From positions 34,321 through 98,320 of the forward strand of contig NZ_FNVO01000007.1 of assembly GCF_900108175.1 (NCBI RefSeq): a DNA stretch of 64,000 bases, read 5' to 3'. The position numbers and the translations under genes are program-made. The notes below the pieces were generated by a model that saw only the letters and a list, made by a program, of their open reading frames with translations, made no database searches and had not been told where the DNA came from. The DNA comes from Thermomonospora echinospora. GTDB lineage: Bacteria > Actinomycetota > Actinomycetes > Streptosporangiales > Streptosporangiaceae. This document shows, piece after piece, positions 50,599-60,613 of the stretch (its first letter is position 1; every line of letters starts with the position of its first letter).

Positions 50599-51774
50599 TC
50601 AGTCGAGGTACTCGCGCAGCATCTGGGCGCGGGAGGGGTGGCGGAGCTTGGCCAGCGTCTTGGACTCGATCTGGCGGATGCGCTCGCGGGTCACCCCGAA
50701 CTCGCGCCCGACCTCCTCCAGGGTGCGGGGATGGCCGTCGGTCAGGCCGAAGCGCAGCTGGATGATGCGCTGCTCCCGCTCCGACAGCGTGCACAGGATG
50801 TCCTCGAGCTGGTCCTGGAGCAGGATGAACGCCGCGGCCTCGATGGGGACCACCGCGTCGGCGTCCTCGATGAAGTCGCCGAGGTCGGAGTCCTCCTCCC
50901 CAATCGGCGACTGCAGGGACACCGGCTCCTGCGCGATCCGCTGGATCTCCATGACCCGCTCGGCCGACAGCCCCATCTCCTTGCCGATCTCCTGGGGGAC
51001 GGGCTCGCGGCCCAGGTCCTGGTGCAGTTGCCGCTGCACCCGCACCAGCTTGTTGATGGTCTCCACCATGTGCACCGGGATCCGGATGGTCCGGGCCTGG
51101 TCGGCGATCGCCCTGGTGATGGCCTGGCGGATCCACCAGGTGGCGTAGGTGGAGAACTTGAAACCTTTGGTGTAGTCGAATTTCTCGACGGCGCGGATCA
51201 GTCCGAGATTGCCCTCCTGGATGAGGTCGAGGAACAGCATTCCCCGGCCCACGTAGCGTTTGGCGATCGAGACCACCAGGCGCAGGTTGGCCTCGATGAG
51301 GCGTTGCTTCGCACGAGCTCCCTCCCGCGCGAGCAGTTCGAGGTCGAGCCGTTCCACCGGGGAGATGATGGCCGCCCGGGCCAGTTTCTCCTCGGCGAAC
51401 AGTCCCGCCTCGATCGATTTGGCGAGTTCGACTTCATCTTCTGCCGTCAGCAGCGGTACGCGCCCGATCTCCCGCAGGTAGATCCGGACCAGATCGCTCG
51501 TCGGCGCCCGCTTGCCGAGATCGCCCTCGTCAGCTCGCGCGAGATCCTCGCTCTCCCCCGGAGACTCGAGAACCTCCACCCCCTGCTCGGCGAGCATCCA
51601 GACGACCCGGTCGAGCGAGTCCGCCGGCAAATCGGAACGATCGATCGCGGCGGTGACGTCGTCGACGGTCACACCGCCGCGTTCTCTTCCACGCGCGACG
51701 AGGTCCGCCACCTGGTCAACCGATGGCGCTTCGCTTGGCAGCACCGAAGGGCCCACAGTGACAGTGTGCGGCAA
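50599..51774 (-). CDS. RNA polymerase sigma factor, RpoD/HrdB group
   Basis: The protein of about 391 residues has sigma-70 region 1.2 ([18 protein letters not shown]) and region 2 ([40 protein letters not shown]) with -10 recognition residues. Region 3, and region 4 with [20 protein letters not shown], complete it. It is shorter than HrdB-type primary sigma factors at the N-terminus but has all DNA-binding regions. It follows dnaG, as in the macromolecular synthesis operon of many bacteria. The TTG at 51774 lacks a ribosome site; GTG 51756 is possible, so the start is unsure. Confidence 0.9.
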   Translation of the reverse strand: MPHTVTVGPSVLPSEAPSVDQVADLVARGRERGGVTVDDVTAAIDRSDLPADSLDRVVWMLAEQGVEVLESPGESEDLARADEGDLGKRAPTSDLVRIYLREIGRVPLLTAEDEVELAKSIEAGLFAEEKLARAAIISPVERLDLELLAREGARAKQRLIEANLRLVVSIAKRYVGRGMLFLDLIQEGNLGLIRAVEKFDYTKGFKFSTYATWWIRQAITRAIADQARTIRIPVHMVETINKLVRVQRQLHQDLGREPVPQEIGKEMGLSAERVMEIQRIAQEPVSLQSPIGEEDSDLGDFIEDADAVVPIEAAAFILLQDQLEDILCTLSEREQRIIQLRFGLTDGHPRTLEEVGREFGVTRERIRQIESKTLAKLRHPSRAQMLREYLD

Positions 51775-51815
51775 ACGAGTGCTAGATCACAGCACCCATT
51801 TTCACGCGAAGTGTG

Positions 51816-53687
51816 CTATGGCGACCCGATGGCACGCTCACGCATCACACGTCGCTGCTGCTCAAGGGCCACCAGATCGCCGAACAACCGGTTGTAGTCC
51901 TCGGGCCGCTCGACCGGATTCAGCCGTTCGAGTTTAGCCTTCAGCGCGGCGATCTCACTGGTGAGCTGGCGCTCCCAGATTCGGGCGAGTAGCTCGGCGG
52001 CATATCGGTTGTCCGTTTCCCCGGAGAGCCGCAGCGGCTCCACCGCGAGCCGGGTGACCAGCGCCGCCACCTGCTCGCTGGGCGCCTCCTCGCGCAGCCG
52101 CACCGCCCAGTCCGTCCCGTCGGCCGCGGCCGTCCCGCCGGCCTGGGCGATCAGCGCGCGCACGGCGGCGTGCGGCGGGGCCGTGAACGCCGACTCGGGC
52201 AGCTCGTCGAAGGCCGGGCCGAGGGTCGCGGGCCGCTGCACCGCGAACTTCAGCAGCTCCCACTCGCGCTGCACGTCCGGGTCGGCCGGGTCCTGCCGCG
52301 GCCCCTGGGGCGCCGGCCGCTCGGCGGCGCCCGCCCGCTCCCGGCCGCCCGCCTGCCGCGGCCCGCCGCTCTGCTCGCGGACGCGGCGCAGCACGAACTC
52401 CTCGTCCATGATGCCCAGCCAACGGTCCAGGCTGGCGGCGTACATCTTGCGCAGCCCGGCGTCCTTGATGCCCGCCACCACCGGGGCGGCGGCGTCCAGG
52501 GCGGCCAGCCGGCCCTCGTTGCTGCCCAGGTCGTAGCGCTCGATGGTGGCCCTGATCACGAACTCGAACAGCTGGGTGCGGGAGGCGACCAGATCGCGCA
52601 CCGCCGCGTCCCCGTGCTTGAGCCGCAGGTCGCACGGGTCCAGCCCGTCCGGCTGCACCGCCACGAAGGTCTGCGAGCCGAACCGCTGGTCCTGCGCGTA
52701 GGCGCGCAGCGCCGCCCGCTGCCCGGCCGCGTCGCCGTCGAAGGTGAAGATGATCTCGGCCCGCGCGTCCGGCTGGTCCATCAGCAGCCGGCGCAGCAGC
52801 TTGGTGTGGTCCTCACCGAAGGAGGTGCCGCAGGTGGCCACCGCGGTCGGCACCCCGGCCAGGTGGCAGGCCATCACGTCGGTGTAGCCCTCCACGATCA
52901 CCGCCTGGCGGCGCCGCGCCATCTCCTTCTTGGCCAGGTCCGCCCCGTACAGCACGGTGCTCTTCTTGAACAGCGGCGTCTCGGGGGTGTTGAGGTACTT
53001 GGGCCCGTCGTCGTTGTCGTACAGCTTGCGCGCGCCGAACCCGATCACGTCGCCGGTCATGTCGCGGATCGGCCACATCAGCCGTCCCCGGAACCGGTCC
53101 ACCGGCCCGCGCCGCCCCTCCCGGGCCAGCCCGCCATTGATCAGCTCCCGGTCGCTGAACCCGCGTCCCCGCAGGTGCCTGACCAGGGCCTCCCACTCGC
53201 GGGGCGCGTACCCCACCCCGAAATGCTCGGCGTGCGCGAGGTCGAACCCCCGCTCGGCCAGGAACCGCCGGCCGATCGACGCGTCGTCGGAGGCCAGCCG
53301 TTCGGCGTAGAACTGGGCGGCGGCCTTGTGCGCCTCCACCAGCCGGGCGCGTTGCCCGTCCTGGCGCGGGCTGTAGCCGCCCTCCTCGTAGCGCAGCTCA
53401 ACGCCCGCCTTGGCCGCCAGCCGCTCGATCGCCTCCGCGAACGTCAGGTGCTCCATCTTCTGCACGAAGGTGATGACGTCGCCGCCCTCACCGCAGCCGA
53501 AGCACCAGTACAGCCCCCGGGAGGGGGTCACGTTGAACGACGGGGACTTCTCGTCGTGGAAGGGGCACAGGCCCTTCAGGTCGCCGCCGCCCGCGTTGCG
53601 GAGCTGCAGATACTCCCCCACGACGTCGGCGATCGGCGACCGCTCACGGACGAGCGCGATGTCCTCGTTGCGAATCCGGCCTGCCAC
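51816..53687 (-). CDS. dnaG: DNA primase
   Basis: The 623-residue primase is full length. The CHC2 zinc-binding module CPFHDEKSPSF with CFGCGEGGD (Cys41, His44, Cys62, Cys65) is followed by the catalytic core and the TOPRIM motifs VIVEGYTDVMACH and FTFDGDAAGQRA. A C-terminal helicase-interaction domain completes it. It makes RNA primers at the replication fork. The GTG at 53687 is the start. A sigma factor gene lies 41 bp downstream in the same direction. Confidence 0.95.
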   Translation of the reverse strand: MAGRIRNEDIALVRERSPIADVVGEYLQLRNAGGGDLKGLCPFHDEKSPSFNVTPSRGLYWCFGCGEGGDVITFVQKMEHLTFAEAIERLAAKAGVELRYEEGGYSPRQDGQRARLVEAHKAAAQFYAERLASDDASIGRRFLAERGFDLAHAEHFGVGYAPREWEALVRHLRGRGFSDRELINGGLAREGRRGPVDRFRGRLMWPIRDMTGDVIGFGARKLYDNDDGPKYLNTPETPLFKKSTVLYGADLAKKEMARRRQAVIVEGYTDVMACHLAGVPTAVATCGTSFGEDHTKLLRRLLMDQPDARAEIIFTFDGDAAGQRAALRAYAQDQRFGSQTFVAVQPDGLDPCDLRLKHGDAAVRDLVASRTQLFEFVIRATIERYDLGSNEGRLAALDAAAPVVAGIKDAGLRKMYAASLDRWLGIMDEEFVLRRVREQSGGPRQAGGRERAGAAERPAPQGPRQDPADPDVQREWELLKFAVQRPATLGPAFDELPESAFTAPPHAAVRALIAQAGGTAAADGTDWAVRLREEAPSEQVAALVTRLAVEPLRLSGETDNRYAAELLARIWERQLTSEIAALKAKLERLNPVERPEDYNRLFGDLVALEQQRRVMRERAIGSP

Positions 53688-53762
53688 GCCGCGAGTCTAG
53701 TCCCGGCGTCCGACATCCCGGGCCGTCCCGTAACACGGGTCACGGTGGGCATATTGACCACC

Positions 53763-54368
53763 ATGACGAGATCCATCGTGTGGGTGAAGCCCCAGGGGGC
53801 TGAACTGGCGGAGGTGGCGTTCGAGGGCGGCTCGCTGACCGCCTCGGGCTGGGCTCTCGGAGGCGACCCGGTGCCGTACCGGCTGGAGTACGAGCTGGCG
53901 ACGGTCGACGGGTACGTGACGTCGACGCTGCAGGTCCGGGTGGAGGGCGTCGATCCGGACAGCGGGCCGTGGCGGCGTTCGATCGAGCTGGTCAACGGCC
54001 CGGACGAGGTGTGGACGGTGCGGGCCAAGGCCGAAGGGCATGTGGCGCTGCCGCCGCCCGGCGGGGACGCCGCCGCCGTGCGGGGCGCCCTGGACTGCGA
54101 CCTGGGCCTGTCGCCGCTGACCAACACGATGCCGGTGCTGCGGTCGGGGCTGCTGGAGGGCGGCGGGCCGGTGGAGTTCCTGACGGCGTGGGTCTCGGTG
54201 CCGGACCTGACGGTGACGCCGTCCCGGCAGACCTACACGTTCGTCCGCCGGGACGGCGAGCACGCGATCGTCAACTTCGCCGTCCCCGGTTTCACCGAGG
54301 ACATCGTCTTCGACCGGGACGGCCTGGTGGTGGACTACCCGGGCATCGGGCGGCGGACCGGCCCCTGA
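53763..54368 (+). CDS. Putative glycolipid-binding protein (PF06475-like)
   Basis: The 201-residue protein begins with VWVKPQGAELAEVAFEGG and contains YRLEYELATVDGYVTSTLQV, IELVNGPDEVWTV and LDCDLGLSPLTNTMPVLR, typical of the putative glycolipid-binding family. The fold is a beta-barrel; no catalytic role is known. It is divergent from dnaG. There is no Shine-Dalgarno, but CATATT lies 7 nt before the ATG, so a leaderless transcript is likely. It ends at a bidirectional terminator. Confidence 0.8.
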   Translation: MTRSIVWVKPQGAELAEVAFEGGSLTASGWALGGDPVPYRLEYELATVDGYVTSTLQVRVEGVDPDSGPWRRSIELVNGPDEVWTVRAKAEGHVALPPPGGDAAAVRGALDCDLGLSPLTNTMPVLRSGLLEGGGPVEFLTAWVSVPDLTVTPSRQTYTFVRRDGEHAIVNFAVPGFTEDIVFDRDGLVVDYPGIGRRTGP

Positions 54369-54390
54369 GGGGCGTTCAGCGCACGCGGGC

Positions 54391-54426
54391 CGCCCCGCCG
54401 GGGGGCTCTCGTCCACCGGCGGGGCG
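54391..54426. terminator. Bidirectional hairpin between convergent genes
   Basis: An 11-bp stem (54391-54401 CGCCCCGCCGG with 54416-54426 CCGGCGGGGCG) and 14-nt loop lie between the glycolipid-binding gene stop (54368) and the RidA gene stop (54433). Confidence 0.75.
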
Positions 54427-54432
54427 CCCTGC

Positions 54433-55077
54433 TCAGCGGTGGCGGTAGGCGGCGACCACCTCCACCTCGACCAGCCAGCCCTGGACCGGCAGGTTCTCGA
54501 TCTCCAGCGTCACCCGGGCCGGCCGGGCCGGGTTGACGTACAGGGGCGGGGCGGGCGCCGCCGTGCCCAGCGGCACGTTGACGACCTTGCCGGTGACCAG
54601 GTCGGTGTTGGCGTAGAACTGGCGGTAGGCGCGGTTCCAACCGGCGAAGTCGGCGGTGTCGGAGCCCGGCGGGTTGCTCAGGTAGGCGCGCATCGAGATC
54701 ACGTCGCGGGGGGTGAGCCCGGCGGCCTGGAGGTTGGCGCTGATCTGCCTGAGCGCGTTGATGGACTGGGCCTCGGTGAGGGTGACGCCCGGTGGCAGGG
54801 CGCCGCCGGGGAAGTCGACGTAGCGTTCGGGCGTCCCGGCGGGCGCGGAGGTGTTGGTGCCCGCCGGGCCCAGGCCACTGGAGGTGTAGGTGGTGACCAG
54901 GGAGCCGACGCCGACGCCGTTGGCGATGGACGGGTTGCTCTGCCCCTCCGGCAGCGCGACCTTGACCTCGGTGGGCTTGGGCGGCTTGGGCTTGCGCTCG
55001 GGGGCGGCGGAGGCGGCCCCGCCGAAGCCGACCAGCATGGTCAGGGCAACGGCCCCGGTAACGATCTTTCGACGCAT
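54433..55077 (-). CDS. Exported RidA/YjgF-family protein
   Basis: The 214-residue protein has a Sec signal (MRRKIVTGAVALTMLVGFGG, cleavage near ASAAPE) and a RidA-like domain. The domain carries LTEAQSINALRQISANLQAA, LTPRDVISMRAYLSNPPG and a C-terminal ENLPVQGWLVEVEVVAAY. RidA proteins hydrolyse reactive enamines and imines released by amino acid oxidation. Export is unusual for the family. The gene starts 11 bp after the stop of a Tat-exported amine oxidase, so the two probably act together outside the cell. Confidence 0.85.
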   Translation of the reverse strand: MRRKIVTGAVALTMLVGFGGAASAAPERKPKPPKPTEVKVALPEGQSNPSIANGVGVGSLVTTYTSSGLGPAGTNTSAPAGTPERYVDFPGGALPPGVTLTEAQSINALRQISANLQAAGLTPRDVISMRAYLSNPPGSDTADFAGWNRAYRQFYANTDLVTGKVVNVPLGTAAPAPPLYVNPARPARVTLEIENLPVQGWLVEVEVVAAYRHR

Positions 55078-55088
55078 CGTTGTCCCCT

Positions 55089-56696
55089 CTAGGACTTCAG
55101 CACTCGCTGGTGGAGCTCGGACACGACCTTGCGGGCCGACTCGAAGGAGCCGTGCTGCCAGGCGATCTCATAGCTGAGCCAGTCGCCGCAGTAGTAGACG
55201 TTGCCCTGGGCCTCGTTGAGCAGCTTGTACTCGGCGCCCCGGGAGGGCCAGCTGATCCAGCCGCCCTCGATGTGCTCCTGCCGCTTCCAGGCGATGGACA
55301 CTGACGCCGCGATGTCCTTGCGGTACTTGTCCCCGTGGATCTTGGCGCCCTGGTTGAGCGCCCTCGTGAGCCGCTGTTCGTGGGTCATGGCCGCGTATGT
55401 GTCGGCGGCGGCGCCGAAGTTGTAGTAGCCGATGAGCAGCCCGCGGCGGTCGTTGTAGCCGTAGGACGGGTACCAGATGGTGGCCAGGTCCAGGTCGGTG
55501 TTGGTGATGCCGCCGTAGATGTTGTCCTCCAGCTCCCACCAGCGGCTGCGGTACTCCAGCCCGATCTTCCCGGTGGCGGCCGGGACCGGGGTGGACAGCG
55601 CCGCCTGGACTCCGGCGCCCAGGTTGTGCGGGATCTTGGCGAGGATGTTCGGCGGCAGCGTGGCGATCACATAGTCGGCCTCGGCGACCTTGGTGCGGCC
55701 GCCGGCGACGTACTCGACCCGCACCCCGCTCGCCAGGTTGGTGATCTTGGTGACTTTGGCGCCGGTCTTGATCTTTCCGTGGCCGACCGCCCTGGCCAGC
55801 GCCCTGGGGATGGCGTCCATGCCGCCGACGGGCTGGAACATCAGCATCGCCTGGCTGTAGCCGAACTCGAAGGAGAATGACCGGCCGACGCCGCTGGCCA
55901 GCACCTCCGACAGCGACGGTGGCGGCCCCAGGGGGGTGCCCGCCTGATGTCCGGCCCCCGGGTCGACGGTGTAACCGCGCCGGTCGGTGCCGGTGTAGGC
56001 GTAGCCACTGGTCTTAGAACCGATCGCGCCGAAGCCGGACAGGAACGACAGCAGCCGTTCCTTGTCGGTGGCGGTGAGCCGCTGGTCCAGGGCGCCCTGG
56101 TCGGTGGCCTTGGCGAGCAGTTCGGAGATGTAGCCGAACACGTCCGCCTTGGCGGTGCGCCATTTGACTGGGGCCTTCATACCGGCCGACTCGTTGTAGA
56201 TGAGGGCCTCGGCGTTGGAGTTGGTGAAGACCTCCAGCGGGACGCCCAGTTCGCGGCAGTAGTCCATGGTGGTCATCCACTGCGCGATACGGGCGGGCCC
56301 GGCGTTCATGTACTGGCCGTCGCTGAACCGGACGCGCTGGGTGGCGCCGCCCATCTCCGCCAGCCGGTCGCCGCCCCGCAGCGTGCGGTTGCGCCCGCCG
56401 ACCCGGTCCTGGGCCTCCAGGATCGTGCAGTCGTATCCGGCCTTGCCCAGCTCGTAGGCGGCGGCCAGCCCGGCCACACCCGCCCCCAGGACCAGCACCT
56501 TCGCGGCGCCCCGGCCGCGCAGCCGGAAGTCCGAAGGGCTCGGCGGCTGGAAGGGCACCTTGGTCGCGGCCTCCGCCGAGGGCGCCAATCCCAGCGCTCC
56601 CATGGTGGCGAACATCGCGCCCGCGCCGCCGGTCGCGCCCACCCGGGTGAGGAAGGAGCGCCGGCTGTATCCCTGCTGTTGTTCCCTCGTCGGCAA
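55089..56696 (-). CDS. Flavin monoamine/L-amino acid oxidase with Tat signal
   Basis: The 535-residue protein has a twin-arginine signal SRRSFLTRVG followed by a hydrophobic stretch and APSAEAA. An FAD-binding domain follows: KVLVLGAGVAGLAAAYEL, EAQDRVGGRNRT, YVIATLPPNIL and a C-terminal flavin motif NVYYCGDWLSYEIAWQHGSF. It oxidises amines or L-amino acids to imines with release of hydrogen peroxide. The TTG at 56696 with GGAGGT 6 nt upstream is the chosen start. A secreted RidA protein is encoded directly downstream, consistent with disposal of the imine product. Confidence 0.9.
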   Translation of the reverse strand: MPTREQQQGYSRRSFLTRVGATGGAGAMFATMGALGLAPSAEAATKVPFQPPSPSDFRLRGRGAAKVLVLGAGVAGLAAAYELGKAGYDCTILEAQDRVGGRNRTLRGGDRLAEMGGATQRVRFSDGQYMNAGPARIAQWMTTMDYCRELGVPLEVFTNSNAEALIYNESAGMKAPVKWRTAKADVFGYISELLAKATDQGALDQRLTATDKERLLSFLSGFGAIGSKTSGYAYTGTDRRGYTVDPGAGHQAGTPLGPPPSLSEVLASGVGRSFSFEFGYSQAMLMFQPVGGMDAIPRALARAVGHGKIKTGAKVTKITNLASGVRVEYVAGGRTKVAEADYVIATLPPNILAKIPHNLGAGVQAALSTPVPAATGKIGLEYRSRWWELEDNIYGGITNTDLDLATIWYPSYGYNDRRGLLIGYYNFGAAADTYAAMTHEQRLTRALNQGAKIHGDKYRKDIAASVSIAWKRQEHIEGGWISWPSRGAEYKLLNEAQGNVYYCGDWLSYEIAWQHGSFESARKVVSELHQRVLKS

Positions 56697-56859
56697 GGGA
56701 CACCTCCAAGATCTCGACGCCCGGAGTCTCGGACTGTCCCATTTCGCCCAAAATGCGAGCCCGTAAGGGGCGCGTTACCAAAAGATCACCACCTCGGCCA
56801 CGGAACCCGAGGCCAGTCACCGGCCCCCTTCCCCGGCGGCGCCCCCATCGAGATCGTTC

Positions 56860-56875
56860 GTTAATTCGCAGTTAA
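56860..56875 (+). promoter_or_regulatory. GlnR-like box upstream of the urease operon
   Basis: GTTAA-TTCGCA-GTTAA repeats a 5-bp half-site with an 11-bp period, similar to the actinobacterial GlnR pattern gTnAc-n6-GaAAc. It lies about 50-65 bp before the likely transcription start, an activator position. GlnR is the known nitrogen regulator of urease genes in actinomycetes. Confidence 0.4.
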
Positions 56876-56891
56876 ATCCGCAACCGGGGCG

Positions 56892-56919
56892 TTGTGGTGC
56901 GGCTTCGGGGCACTAGCGT
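56892..56919 (+). promoter_or_regulatory. Putative promoter of the urease operon
   Basis: TTGTGG (56892-56897) and TAGCGT (56914-56919) are 16 bp apart, with the -10 box ending 7 nt before the GTG of ureA. The gene has no Shine-Dalgarno, so the mRNA may be leaderless. Confidence 0.4.
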
Positions 56920-56926
56920 CGAGCAG

Positions 56927-57229
56927 GTGCTGATCACCCCACATGAGCAGGAACGACTGCTGATCCATGTGGCCGCGCAGGTGGCCCGGGAGCGGCGGGC
57001 GCGCGGACTGCGGCTCAACCATCCGGAAGCCACCGCGATCATCGCGGCGTACGTGCTGGAGGGTGCCAGGGACGGGCGGGGGGTGGCCGAGCTGATGGAG
57101 GCCGGCCGTACCGTGCTCACCCGGGACGACGTGATGGAGGGCGTCCCGGAGATGCTGGACTCGGTCCAGATCGAGGCCACGTTCCCGGACGGCACCAAGC
57201 TCGTCACCGTGCACAGGCCGATCCCGTGA
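56927..57229 (+). CDS. ureA: Urease subunit gamma
   Basis: From GTG 56927 the product is 100 residues, the standard UreA length, beginning [18 protein letters not shown]. The motifs [44 protein letters not shown] and [15 protein letters not shown] are diagnostic. An upstream GTG at 56894 would add 11 residues. It is one of three structural subunits of the nickel urease that converts urea to ammonia and carbamate. Its stop overlaps the ureB start by 4 bp. Confidence 0.95.
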   Translation: MLITPHEQERLLIHVAAQVARERRARGLRLNHPEATAIIAAYVLEGARDGRGVAELMEAGRTVLTRDDVMEGVPEMLDSVQIEATFPDGTKLVTVHRPIP

Positions 57230-57537
57230 TCCCGGGCGAGGTGGTGCCCGGCGAGGGCCCGGTGGAGCTGAACCCGGGACGCGAGCGGGTGGCGGTGACC
57301 GTGGTCAACACCGGGGACCGCCCGGTTCAGGTCGGGTCGCACTACCACTTCGCGGTGGCCAACCCCGCGCTGGAGTTCGACCGCGAGGCCGCCTGGGGAC
57401 GCCGGCTGGACGTCCCGGCGGGCACCGCCGTGCGGTTCGAGCCCGGGATCACCCGGGAGGTCTCCCTCGTCCCCCTGGCCGGCCGCCGCGTGGTGCCCGG
57501 CCTGCGCGCCGAGAGCGCCGGAGCACTCGATGACTGA
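57226..57537 (+). CDS. ureB: Urease subunit beta
   Basis: The 103-residue subunit has the UreB motifs [38 protein letters not shown] and the ending segment [12 protein letters not shown]. It packs with UreA and UreC in the (alpha-beta-gamma)3 enzyme. It overlaps ureA by 4 bp and ureC by 8 bp, so translation of the subunits is coupled. Confidence 0.95.
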   Translation: MIPGEVVPGEGPVELNPGRERVAVTVVNTGDRPVQVGSHYHFAVANPALEFDREAAWGRRLDVPAGTAVRFEPGITREVSLVPLAGRRVVPGLRAESAGALDD

Positions 57538-59266
57538 GCTTTCCCGCGCCCGGTACGCGGCGCTGTTCGGGCCGACCGTGGGCGACCGGATTCGGCTGGC
57601 CGACACCGACCTGTTCATCGAGGTGACCGAGGACCGCTCCCGGGGGGCGGCCGGGGCCGGTGACGAGGCGGTGTTCGGCGGCGGCAAGGTGATCCGCGAG
57701 TCGATGGGCCAGGCCCGCACGACCCGCGCCGAGGGCGCGGTCGACCTGGTGATCACCGGTGCGGTGGTGCTGGACCACTGGGGGATCGTCAAGGCCGACG
57801 TGGGGATCCGCGACGGCCGGATCGCGGCGCTCGGCAAGGCCGGCAACCCCGACACCATGGACGGGGTGCATCCGGACCTGGTGATCGGGCCGTCCACCGA
57901 GGTGCTGGCGGGCAACGGCAGGATCTTGACCGCCGGGGCGGTCGACTCGCACGTCCACCTGATCTGCCCGCAGTTGCTGGAGGAGGCGCTGGGCGCCGGG
58001 GTCACCACGATCCTGGGCGGCGGCACCGGCCCTGCCGAGGGCACCAGGGCCACCACGGTGACCGGCGCCTGGTACCTGCACCGGATGCTGGAGGCGCTGG
58101 ACTCCTGGCCGGTCAACGTGGCGCTGCTGGGCAAGGGCAACACGGTGTCGGCCGAGGCGCTGTGGGAGCAGCTGCGCGCCGGGGCATCCGGGTTCAAGCT
58201 GCACGAGGACTGGGGGTCCACGCCCGCCGCGATCGACGCCTGCCTGAAGGTGGCCGACGCCTCCGGGGTGCAGGTGGCGCTGCATTCGGACACCCTCAAC
58301 GAGGCCGGGTACGTGGAGTCGACGCTGGCGGCGATCGCCGGCCGGTCGATCCACGCCTACCACACCGAGGGGGCCGGCGGCGGGCACGCGCCCGACATCA
58401 TCACGGTCGCCGCGCACCCCAACGTGCTGCCGTCCTCGACCAACCCGACCCGGCCGCACACCGTCAACACCCTCGACGAGCACCTGGACATGCTGATGGT
58501 GTGCCACCATCTCAACCCGTCGGTGCCCGAGGATCTGGCGTTCGCCGAGTCGCGGATCCGCCCGACCACCATGGCGGCCGAGGACGTGCTGCACGACCTG
58601 GGCGCGATCTCGATGATCGGCTCGGACTCGCAGGCGATGGGCCGGATCGGCGAGACGGTCATCCGCACCTGGCAGACCGCGCACGTCATGAAGGCCCGCC
58701 GGGGCGTGCTGTCGTGGGGCAACGGCACGCGTTCCCCAGAACCCGCCGACAACCTGCGGGCCCGCCGGTACGTGGCCAAGTACACGATCAACCCGGCGAT
58801 CGCGCACGGCCTAGACGGCGAGATCGGCTCGGTGGAGCCGGGCAAGCTGGCCGACCTGGTCCTGTGGGACCCGGCGTTCTTCGGGGTGCGGCCCGCCGTG
58901 GTGGTCAAGGGCGGCGTGATCGCATGGGCGGCGATGGGCGACGCCAACGCCTCCATCCCGACCCCGCAGCCGGTGCTGCCCCGCCCCATGTTCGGGGCCG
59001 CGCCGGCGGTGGCCGCCGGGACGTCGCTGCACTTCGTGTCGCAGGCGGCGGTGGACGACGGGTTGGCCGAGAAGGTCGCGGTGCGGCGGGCGCTGGTGCC
59101 GGTCAAGGACACCCGGCGGATCGGCAAGGCCGACATGCCGCTGAACGACGCGCTGCCGCGGATCGAGGTGGACCCCGACACCTTCACCGTCACCATCGAC
59201 GGCGACGAGGTCGAGCCCGCCCCGGCGACCGAGCTGCCGATGGCCCAGCGCTACTTCCTGTTCTGA
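57530..59266 (+). CDS. ureC: Urease subunit alpha, catalytic
   Basis: The 578-residue catalytic subunit is full length. His141 and His143 ([10 protein letters not shown]), the carbamylated Lys223 (GFKLHEDWG), His252 ([10 protein letters not shown]), His278 (HTEGAGGGH) and Asp366 ([12 protein letters not shown]) match the nickel ligands. The mobile flap [20 protein letters not shown] carries Cys325 and His326. All expected catalytic residues are present, so the enzyme should be active once matured by the accessory proteins encoded downstream. Confidence 0.97.
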   Translation: MTELSRARYAALFGPTVGDRIRLADTDLFIEVTEDRSRGAAGAGDEAVFGGGKVIRESMGQARTTRAEGAVDLVITGAVVLDHWGIVKADVGIRDGRIAALGKAGNPDTMDGVHPDLVIGPSTEVLAGNGRILTAGAVDSHVHLICPQLLEEALGAGVTTILGGGTGPAEGTRATTVTGAWYLHRMLEALDSWPVNVALLGKGNTVSAEALWEQLRAGASGFKLHEDWGSTPAAIDACLKVADASGVQVALHSDTLNEAGYVESTLAAIAGRSIHAYHTEGAGGGHAPDIITVAAHPNVLPSSTNPTRPHTVNTLDEHLDMLMVCHHLNPSVPEDLAFAESRIRPTTMAAEDVLHDLGAISMIGSDSQAMGRIGETVIRTWQTAHVMKARRGVLSWGNGTRSPEPADNLRARRYVAKYTINPAIAHGLDGEIGSVEPGKLADLVLWDPAFFGVRPAVVVKGGVIAWAAMGDANASIPTPQPVLPRPMFGAAPAVAAGTSLHFVSQAAVDDGLAEKVAVRRALVPVKDTRRIGKADMPLNDALPRIEVDPDTFTVTIDGDEVEPAPATELPMAQRYFLF

Positions 59267-59931
59267 TGGACGCCGGACTGCTCCTGCTGGCCGACTCGCG
59301 GCTGCCCGCGGGCGCGCACGCCCACTCCGGAGGGCTGGAGCCGGCCGCCTCCGCCGGGGCGGTCACCGACGTGGCCGGGCTCACCGGCTTCCTACGCGGG
59401 CGGCTGGCCACCACCGGCCTGGTCACCGCCGCCCTGGCGGCCGCGGCCTGCGCGGGCGGCAGCGGCGGCTGGGTCCGCCTCGACCGGGAGGCCGACGCGC
59501 GGACCCCCTCCCCCGCCCAGCGGCAGGCGTCCCGGGCCCAGGGCCGTTCGCTGCTGCGGGCGGTGCGCACCGCCTGGCCGAACGCGGGGCTGGAGGCGCT
59601 GTCGGCCGTCGCCGAGGCCGGGCCGCACCATCCGATCGTGCTCGGCGCGACGACCGCTGTGGCCGGGGGCGGGCCCGGCGAGGCGGCGGCGATCGCGGCG
59701 TACGGGGCGGTGACCGGCCCGGCGTCGGCGGCCGTCCGGCTGCTGGGGCTGGACCCGCTGGCCGTCCACCGGGCGCTGGCGGGCCTGGCGCCACACATCG
59801 ACGCGGTCGCGGTGCGGGCGGCCGGGTATGCGACCGGTGACCCGGCGGACCTGCCCGCTGCCTCGGCGCCGCTGCTGGACCTGTACGCCGAGCTTCATCT
59901 GCACGCCGACCTGCGCCTGTTCGAATCCTGA
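59266..59931 (+). CDS. ureF: Urease accessory protein UreF
   Basis: The 221-residue protein starts at an ATG that overlaps the ureC stop (TGATG). [20 protein letters not shown] is the conserved UreF N-terminus and [21 protein letters not shown] a central helix. UreF works with UreD and UreG to load nickel and regulates the UreG GTPase. This locus has no ureE, as is common in actinobacteria, so nickel delivery must rely on UreG or another protein. Confidence 0.92.
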   Translation: MDAGLLLLADSRLPAGAHAHSGGLEPAASAGAVTDVAGLTGFLRGRLATTGLVTAALAAAACAGGSGGWVRLDREADARTPSPAQRQASRAQGRSLLRAVRTAWPNAGLEALSAVAEAGPHHPIVLGATTAVAGGGPGEAAAIAAYGAVTGPASAAVRLLGLDPLAVHRALAGLAPHIDAVAVRAAGYATGDPADLPAASAPLLDLYAELHLHADLRLFES

Positions 59932-59950
59932 CCCCGCTGGAGGAACTGCT

Positions 59951-60613
59951 TTGGGTGCCTTTCACGGCGACGACCCGCACACCGCCCCGGACACCGGCGG
60001 CCGGGCGCTGCGGCTGGGCATCGGCGGCCCGGTCGGCAGCGGCAAGACCGCACTGACCGCCGCGCTGTGCCGGACGCTGCGCGCGGAGCTGTCGCTGGCC
60101 GTGGTGACCAACGACATCTACACCACCGAGGACGCCGACTTCCTACGCCGGGCCGCGGTGCTGTCCGACGACCGGATCAGCGCGGTGCGGACCGGCTGCT
60201 GCCCGCACACCGCGATCCGCGATGACATCTCCGCCAACCTCGACGCCGTCGAGGCGCTGGAGCACCGGCACGGGCCGCTGGACCTGGTGATCGTGGAGAG
60301 CGGCGGCGACAACCTGACCGCCACGTTCAGCCGGGGCCTGGTGGACCGGCAGATCTTCGTGCTGGACGTCTCCGGCGGGGACAAGGTGCCGCGCAAGGGC
60401 GGCCCCGGCGTCACCACCTCCGACCTGCTGGTGATCAACAAGACCGATCTGGCGCCGCTGGTCGGCGCGGACCTGGCGGTGATGGCCCGGGACGCGGCGG
60501 CGGTGCGCGGCGACCGCCCCGTCCTGTTCACCTCCCTGCGTGAAGAGCCGGGCGCGCCGGCGGTGGCCGACTGGGTGCGCGGGCTGATCCACCACCGGCA
60601 TCCCGTGGGATGA
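59951..60613 (+). CDS. ureG: Urease accessory GTPase UreG
   Basis: The 220-residue GTPase is read from TTG 59951, with GGAGG 7 nt upstream; the longer open frame upstream overlaps ureF and is not UreG-like. A short His/Asp N-terminus leads to P-loop GPVGSGKT (26-33), then [13 protein letters not shown], the metal motif [20 protein letters not shown] and VINKTDLAP. It drives nickel insertion with GTP. Its stop overlaps the ureD start by 4 bp. Confidence 0.95.
   Translation: MGAFHGDDPHTAPDTGGRALRLGIGGPVGSGKTALTAALCRTLRAELSLAVVTNDIYTTEDADFLRRAAVLSDDRISAVRTGCCPHTAIRDDISANLDAVEALEHRHGPLDLVIVESGGDNLTATFSRGLVDRQIFVLDVSGGDKVPRKGGPGVTTSDLLVINKTDLAPLVGADLAVMARDAAAVRGDRPVLFTSLREEPGAPAVADWVRGLIHHRHPVG

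Noticed and set aside
51779..51796. CRP-like site upstream of the sigma factor gene (TGTGATCTAGCAC)
   Set aside because: Half-site spacing is one base short of the TGTGA-N6-TCACA consensus and the right half is incomplete.
57226..60613. A ureE gene within the urease operon
   Set aside because: All frames between ureC and ureD are accounted for by ureF and ureG; no His-rich UreE-like product exists.
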